Below are positions 14,744-18,668 of a stretch of DNA of 18,668 nt, in pieces. The stretch is from DASZMX01 sp035551475 (GTDB lineage: Bacteria > Verrucomicrobiota > Verrucomicrobiia > Limisphaerales > Palsa-1400). The stretch spans positions 1-18,668 of the forward strand of contig DASZMX010000138.1 of assembly GCA_035551475.1 (NCBI GenBank), in the 5' to 3' direction. Each line of letters opens with the position of its first letter. The stretch's first letter is position 1. A program made the translations under genes and the position numbers. The notes under the pieces were generated by a model that was given only the letters and a program-made list of their open reading frames with translations, had not been told where the DNA came from and did no database searches.

Positions 14744-16150
14744 GTGTCAACCGTTCAGCCGGATTTGTACGCCCAATGGCGCGCGCGCCACGAGGCCCGC
14801 CGCCTCCTGCGCGAGACGCCGGGCGCGCCCGCCGAGAGCGTGCTGCAAAGCATCTGGCGCCATCAACGGCTGCGCCGCGATGACCTGCGCACGCTCGACG
14901 GACGACCGCTCCGCATTTTGCATCCCGGCTTTTGGAACCGCGAGGCCGGGCCCGATTTCCGCCACGCCGTCGTGCAAATTGGCGAGGAGCCCGCGCGCTC
15001 CGGCGACATTGAAATTGATCTCGTCGCGGCCAATTGGCGCGCGCATGCGCATCATGACAACCCCGCTTACACCGGCGTGATTCTGCATGTGGTCTGGCAG
15101 GGCGAGGCGGGCGACCGTCCGACACTCGCCCTGGAGCCGAGTCTGGACAGCCCGCTGCCCGAGTTGCAATCGTGGGCGGACAGCCCCGCCGCCGAGCTTT
15201 GGCCGGCGGCGCTGCAAGGCGCTTGCTCCGCGCCATTGCGGGCGCTGCCGGCGGGTCACGCCCTTGATTTATTGCGGCAAGCCGCGCTCGTGCGCTTGCA
15301 GCGCAAGGCGCGCGAAATGGAAATTCGCGCCCGCCAAGCCGGCTGGGAGCAATCGCTCTGGGAAGGATTGTTTCGCGGCCTGGGTTACAAGCAAAACGTC
15401 TGGCCGATGCAGCGTCTGGCCGAGTTGCGCGAACGCCTGGGGGAAGATCGCCCTTCCGTCGTCGTGTGGCAGGCGCGTCTCCTGGGCGTGGCGGGCCTTC
15501 TTCCCGCCGACGCCGCGAATCATCCGCTCCACCCGCATTTGCGCGCGTTGTGGGATCATTGGTGGCGCGACCGCGAACGATTCGGCGACATCCTGCTTCC
15601 GAAAAGCATGTGGCGTTTCAACGGTTTGCGTCCTTTCAATCAGCCGCAGCGCCGCATCGCTCTCGCCGCCCATTGGCTGGCGACCGCAAATTTATTTGAT
15701 ACGCTGGAAACCTGGTTCACGGCGATTCCCGGCGCCTCGCTTCTCGCCGCGCTGCAACCGGCTGCGGACGATTACTGGTCCTGGCACTGGAGTTTATTCA
15801 GCGAGCGCCTGCCCAAACCGCAACCGCTCCTGGGCGAAGGCCGCGCCACTGACCTGGCCATCAATGTCGTCCTCCCGTGGTTTTGGGCACGGGCGCAAGC
15901 CGGCGGCAACGCCGCGCTACGCGCGCGCGCCGAGGAGCAATACCTCGCCTGGCCCGCCGCCCAGGACAACGCTGTCCTCCGCCTCGCCCGGCAGCGCCTT
16001 TTCGGCCAGCCCTCCCCGCGCTGGCTCAACACCGCCGCCGCCCAGCAAGGCCTCCTCCAAATCGTCCGCGACTTCTGCCAGCACACCAACGCGCTATGCG
16101 CGGATTGCCTCTTTCCTGATCTGGCTCGGGCGGCTGTCAGTGGAAAATAA
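14744..16150 (+). CDS. DUF2851 family protein
   Basis: Predicted cytoplasmic protein of unknown function, 468 aa. The DUF2851 pattern is visible: SVLQSIWRHQRL (about 31-42), a LRTLDGRPLRILHPGFWNREAGPDF stretch (about 48-72), SGDIEIDLVAANWRAH (about 86-101), then HHDNPAYTGVILHVVW, and a C-terminal cluster FCQHTNALCADCLFP that gives three conserved cysteines near residue 450. Family members are about 420-480 aa, so this one is full length. The GTG start lacks a ribosome site but fits the family's N-terminus. GC is high and codon use matches the chromosomal backbone. The repeat array begins right after its TAA. No function is assigned; the early GDIEI...H region looks like a possible nuclease-type core, but that is speculation. 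Confidence 0.85.
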   Translation: MSTVQPDLYAQWRARHEARRLLRETPGAPAESVLQSIWRHQRLRRDDLRTLDGRPLRILHPGFWNREAGPDFRHAVVQIGEEPARSGDIEIDLVAANWRAHAHHDNPAYTGVILHVVWQGEAGDRPTLALEPSLDSPLPELQSWADSPAAELWPAALQGACSAPLRALPAGHALDLLRQAALVRLQRKAREMEIRARQAGWEQSLWEGLFRGLGYKQNVWPMQRLAELRERLGEDRPSVVVWQARLLGVAGLLPADAANHPLHPHLRALWDHWWRDRERFGDILLPKSMWRFNGLRPFNQPQRRIALAAHWLATANLFDTLETWFTAIPGASLLAALQPAADDYWSWHWSLFSERLPKPQPLLGEGRATDLAINVVLPWFWARAQAGGNAALRARAEEQYLAWPAAQDNAVLRLARQRLFGQPSPRWLNTAAAQQGLLQIVRDFCQHTNALCADCLFPDLARAAVSGK

Positions 16151-16197
16151 AGTCGTGACACGGATGTAAAGTCGTGACGAAAAAAATTAGTCGTGAC
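16151..16197 (+). repeat. Three direct repeats of AGTCGTGAC at a 19-bp period
   Basis: Identical 9-mers start at 16151, 16170 and 16189, exactly 19 bp apart, separated by unrelated 10-bp spacers. The first begins at the base after the DUF2851 stop. Copies 1 and 2 share a preceding TAA. The even spacing, about two helical turns, suggests a protein lining up on one face of DNA. Multi-repeat transposon ends (IS21-, Tn7- or Mu-like) and plasmid iterons look like this, but no transposase or replication gene is in the window. The spacers are too short for CRISPR. Confidence 0.75.
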
Positions 16198-16410
16198 CGA
16201 GGCGCTGGGGCAACTTGCTTGGAACCGAAGTAATATGTGCAGGGGACTAAAGCGTGTCGGCGCGAGATCGCAGTTGCCCCATCAGAAGTTGTGCAGGAGC
16301 CGAAAGAATGTCGCTATCCTCTCAAACCTGTCGTCAGCCCCCCTGAACGCAACCGGCGTCCAGCTAAGCAGTTAGCACAAAGCAAAGTCGGTAGAAAAAG
16401 TGTGTCAGCT

Positions 16411-16471
16411 CCGAAATCGGCAAAAGTCGGGCGGGATTTTTTTGCAAATAACCGCCGAACTTTGATTTCGG
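16411..16471. repeat. Long imperfect inverted repeat
   Basis: The left arm 16411-16434 begins CCGAAATC and ends GTCGGGCGG; the right arm 16452-16471 begins CCGCCGAACTTT and ends GATTTCGG. The outer 8 bp pair perfectly and the inner part pairs with small bulges, around a loop of about 17 nt containing a T7 run. Related half-motifs recur nearby: GCAAAGTCGG at 16382 and CCGCC-N2-ACTTT at 16481. It could be a bidirectional terminator, a small mobile-element end or a regulator site. Confidence 0.5.
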
Positions 16472-16579
16472 ATCAAATATCCGCCATACTTTACTCACTT
16501 TTTGACGCTGTTTTTCCGGATGGCCCGCTACACTGTCAATCTCCGTGCGCCCATTCCGGGCTTTGAATTCATGACCTGG

Positions 16580-16628
16580 CCCCCCTAAAATCGAAAACCG
16601 AATCGTGAGTTGCGTTCCACCCCCCCCC
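16580..16628 (+). repeat. Two C-homopolymers (C6 and C9) upstream of the methyltransferase
   Basis: C6 occupies 16580-16585 and C9 occupies 16620-16628. The C9 tract ends 47 nt before the preferred GTG start and lies inside the longer TTG-started version of the gene. Such tracts are prone to slipped-strand changes, and also to sequencing or assembly error. Confidence 0.6.
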
Positions 16629-16637
16629 TCTGGCGGC

Positions 16638-16667
16638 TTGCAAAGTGCCCATTTCGTTCACTAGATT
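16638..16667 (+). promoter_or_regulatory. Candidate methyltransferase promoter
   Basis: TTGCAA (16638-16643) and TAGATT (16662-16667) with an 18-bp spacer each match consensus at 4/6. Transcription would begin about 16674, at or just before the GTG at 16676, giving a leaderless mRNA; no ribosome site is present. The C9 tract sits 10 bp upstream of the -35, where length changes could alter activation. Weak matches, so low confidence. Confidence 0.25.
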
Positions 16668-16675
16668 TAAAAAAA

Positions 16676-18349
16676 GTGATTAATGTTCACGAAAAAAGGC
16701 TTTACGGAATTTATTATACGCCTCGACCGCTCAGTGAAATGCTGTGCGCTTGGGCAGTCAGAAGTCCCCATGATCTCGTATTCGAGCCAAGTTTCGGAGG
16801 CTGCGTCTTCATCGAGAGCATACTGTCGGCTTTCCGGAAATTGAACTGCCCGAAGCCGCAGGAAAATATTTATGGCTGCGACACTGATGAAAGCGCGTTC
16901 CGCTACTTAGATTCTGCGATCTCAAACTTCAACACAGATCATTTTATTCGGGATGACTTCTTGAGGCTACATCCGGGCAACTTCAGAAAAACGGGTTTTG
17001 ATATTTTGATTGGAAATCCGCCTTATGTCTCCCTGCACAACATGCCCTGCGCACAAAAGCAGACGGCTTCGCTGGTTCAAAACTGCCACGGAATTGTCGT
17101 TGATAGGCGGGCCAGCCTCTGGGCTTACTTTTTGGTTCATGGGCTGAGTTTTCTCAACGAAGGGGGGCGTTTATGCTTTGTTCTACCCGGGAGCTTAATT
17201 CAAACGGATTACGGAAAGAAGCTGCTTCATCAATTGAGCGCGCATTTCGCAAAAATTGCTGTTTTATCAATTGCTGAGAGGTATTTCAAAAGGGTCGGCG
17301 CCGATGAGTCCACTGAAATCTTGCTTTGCGAAGGATGGAAAAAAGGGGAGGCGAAGAAGGGGATTGAAGTGGCCAGCGTGACAGACACGAATGCTTGTAG
17401 AGAAAGAATCGCGAACTGGCAGAAAGGGGCCTGGACGGGATTTCAGCTGAACGGCCAAGCGGCCTCCCACCTGATTAACTCTGAAGGTGATAAAATTCTC
17501 AAAGCTTGGGCCAAACGCTCTTTTGGGAAAAGGCTTTCGTCGTTCGTAACGATTCGAATCGGCGTCGTTACAGGAGCCAACAAATTCTTTATTTTGAGCC
17601 AAAAGAGCGCCAAAGACCATGAGTTGCCAGGCAAGGCGCTCAAATTCATCCTCACCAAAGCTAAATTCTCAAAAGGACTTTTTCTTACAACCTCAGACTC
17701 AAGACGAACGAAGAGCCAAGGCCAAAAGTGCCTTTTGATTAACACATTAAAGGCTTCGAAGGACAAAAACATTCTAAAATATCTCGATGCTTTTCCAAAA
17801 ACGAAAATCAAAAACAACAAGACATTCAGTAAACAGAAAGTTTGGCATCAGCCAATACTAGGGAAGATTCCAGATGGATTTCTGACTTACATGAATCATC
17901 ACAGTCCACGCCTTTTTCTTAATGAGATATCCGCAAATTCAACCAACACTATTCACCGAATTTACTTCAACAAGGACGTCTCGTATTTGAACAAGCTGCT
18001 CGTCGTGATTTCATTTAATTCTACACTCTCTCAGCTTTCCGCGGAGTTGGAAGGCCGCGTTTATGGATCCGGCGTGCTGAAACACGAACCCAGCGAAGCG
18101 AAGAACATACTTATTATTATCCCAAAGAAAGCCAAGCTCGGTGAGGCCAGAGACGCCGCCCGGAGAATCGATATCGCGTTGAGGAACAATCTTAATGACA
18201 CTGCAACAACGATAGCTGACGATTACCTTAAGAAGGCCATTCCAACAATTTGGACTGCGAAAAAGCTATTGCGCCTTAGGGCTGCATTGGCGGCCGCTAG
18301 AAAACGACGCTATCCAAAGCCTCAATTTCTAAACTGCCAATCCGTATAA
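16676..18349 (+). CDS. Adenine-N6 DNA methyltransferase, TaqI/Eco57I-like (type II restriction-modification)
   Basis: Predicted SAM-dependent DNA adenine methyltransferase, 557 aa from the GTG at 16676. The GIYYTPRPLSEM opening just after it is the usual N-terminus of the family; a TTG at 16610 would add 22 poorly supported residues containing the poly-C tract. Motif I (SAM binding) is FEPSFGG (36-42) and motif IV (catalytic) is NPPY (114-117), in the gamma order. The C-terminal half resembles TaqI-type target recognition domains, with the hallmark ELEGRVYGSGVLKHEPSEAKNI at about 456-477. It is clearly richer in A+T than the act genes, which suggests horizontal transfer. Its stop overlaps the convergent partial gene by 21 nt. 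It is either part of a restriction-modification system with that neighbour or a solitary methyltransferase. Confidence 0.85.
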   Translation: MINVHEKRLYGIYYTPRPLSEMLCAWAVRSPHDLVFEPSFGGCVFIESILSAFRKLNCPKPQENIYGCDTDESAFRYLDSAISNFNTDHFIRDDFLRLHPGNFRKTGFDILIGNPPYVSLHNMPCAQKQTASLVQNCHGIVVDRRASLWAYFLVHGLSFLNEGGRLCFVLPGSLIQTDYGKKLLHQLSAHFAKIAVLSIAERYFKRVGADESTEILLCEGWKKGEAKKGIEVASVTDTNACRERIANWQKGAWTGFQLNGQAASHLINSEGDKILKAWAKRSFGKRLSSFVTIRIGVVTGANKFFILSQKSAKDHELPGKALKFILTKAKFSKGLFLTTSDSRRTKSQGQKCLLINTLKASKDKNILKYLDAFPKTKIKNNKTFSKQKVWHQPILGKIPDGFLTYMNHHSPRLFLNEISANSTNTIHRIYFNKDVSYLNKLLVVISFNSTLSQLSAELEGRVYGSGVLKHEPSEAKNILIIIPKKAKLGEARDAARRIDIALRNNLNDTATTIADDYLKKAIPTIWTAKKLLRLRAALAAARKRRYPKPQFLNCQSV

Positions 18350-18668
18350 ATAGTTGGCAAAAAAAAGACCGTTCCTTTTCGGGTTTCTCAGGTATTGGTG
18401 GCAGGCTTCAAAATATGGTCTCAAAAGTTGATTCTCGGTCTCCAGTATCATATTACGCCATTGGCCATCCTGGACGACCTCATTGACTTCGGGCGTATTT
18501 GAGAATTCCAAGAAAAGCCAATCGAGTAAAAGTGCCAGTGAAAAAGGAATCGATGGAACTCGCGGCTTTTCAAACCACGGAAAGTGATTTTGAAGGTGCT
18601 TATCTGTATATCCCGCATGAGCCATGCTGGGGGTAAGCTCTCCGCAGATCTGCATATGAATCGAGGGT
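18329..18668 (-). CDS. Unrecognised protein, C-terminal part (gene continues beyond the window)
   Basis: The frame is open from the window's right edge to TAG at 18329; an ATG occurs at 18655 but codons before it are also open, so the true start is probably outside. About 112 residues are visible. They are helical in appearance, with an aromatic-rich segment (FSLALLLDWLFLEF, about 40-55 after the ATG) and a WRNMILETENQLLRPYFEA stretch. I recognise no family and see no PD-(D/E)XK or HNH motif in this part. Being convergent with, and overlapping, a methyltransferase of similar AT-rich composition, it is a candidate cognate restriction endonuclease (inference only). Confidence 0.6.
   Translation of the reverse strand, partial: PSIHMQICGELTPSMAHAGYTDKHLQNHFPWFEKPRVPSIPFSLALLLDWLFLEFSNTPEVNEVVQDGQWRNMILETENQLLRPYFEACHQYLRNPKRNGLFFANYLYGLAV

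Larger units (their letters stand above)
16198..16675. other. Gene-poor junction region upstream of the methyltransferase
   Basis: No recognisable gene in about 480 bp. Base composition changes here from the high-GC backbone to the AT-richer methyltransferase. The stretch holds a long imperfect inverted repeat, two C-homopolymers, a promoter-like pair at 16462-16490, and a 22-codon ATG frame (16520-16588) ending in MTWPP just before a TAA, in the same frame as the methyltransferase. A longer open frame at 16237-16566 gives a basic peptide with no family I know. It is probably a remnant of a past insertion or rearrangement. Confidence 0.5.

Noticed and set aside
16151..16197. CRISPR array
   Set aside because: The repeat is 9 bp with 10-bp spacers, far below CRISPR dimensions, and no cas genes are present.
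16237..16566. 109-codon open frame as a gene
   Set aside because: No ribosome site, no recognisable family, and it crosses the inverted repeat; more likely a chance frame or a remnant.
18329..18668. XamI-type restriction endonuclease for the partial gene
   Set aside because: The visible C-terminus does not resemble XamI as I remember it, and no nuclease motif can be seen.

Overview
The window looks like a piece of a chromosome from a verrucomicrobium, probably subdivision 3 (Pedosphaera/Limisphaera-like). The reasons are the modular secreted SGNH esterase with a C-terminal 'TWP...STxxL...W...FFRL' module typical of that group, a complete alternative complex III (ACIII) locus, a high-GC backbone, and dense genes joined by ATGA/TGATG junctions. 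The lineage is an inference from protein style, not a database result.

Layout. 1-273: G-rich flank with one doubtful small ORF. 274-1794 (-): secreted SGNH/GDSL hydrolase. 1795-2094: divergent intergenic region with promoter candidates and small hairpins. 2095-12978 (+): ten tightly coupled genes. These are actA-actB-actC-actD-actE-actF (quinol:electron-acceptor oxidoreductase), a 125-aa membrane protein, a CcoN-like polytopic protein, a CcoO-like monoheme cytochrome c and a second membrane-anchored monoheme cytochrome c. 12952-14649 (-): prolyl-tRNA synthetase, overlapping the last cytochrome tail to tail. 14744-16150 (+): DUF2851 protein. 16151-16675: unusual intergenic stretch with three AGTCGTGAC direct repeats at an exact 19-bp period, a long imperfect inverted repeat and two poly-C tracts. 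16676-18349 (+): AT-richer, probably acquired, TaqI/Eco57I-like adenine-N6 DNA methyltransferase. 18329-18668 (-): the C-terminal part of an unrecognised protein running off the window, convergent with the methyltransferase.

The most interesting point is the CcoN-like protein. It keeps the CcoN fold landmarks (WWY, the PKxxxRP turn, DPxLRF, VNxL, FGAIYY, GxMQG). However, at every position where CcoN carries a heme or copper ligand it has something else: G73 and Q350/E352 at the heme-b/b3 positions, N214 and P264/E265 at the CuB positions, and G258 in place of the cross-linked tyrosine. Its CcoO partner and the next cytochrome keep their heme c motifs. The operon therefore appears to encode ACIII plus a metal-free 'pseudo-cbb3' module and no catalytic oxidase. 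A reasonable inference is that the pseudo-oxidase is a membrane scaffold that docks c-type cytochromes on ACIII and passes electrons to an oxidase encoded elsewhere.
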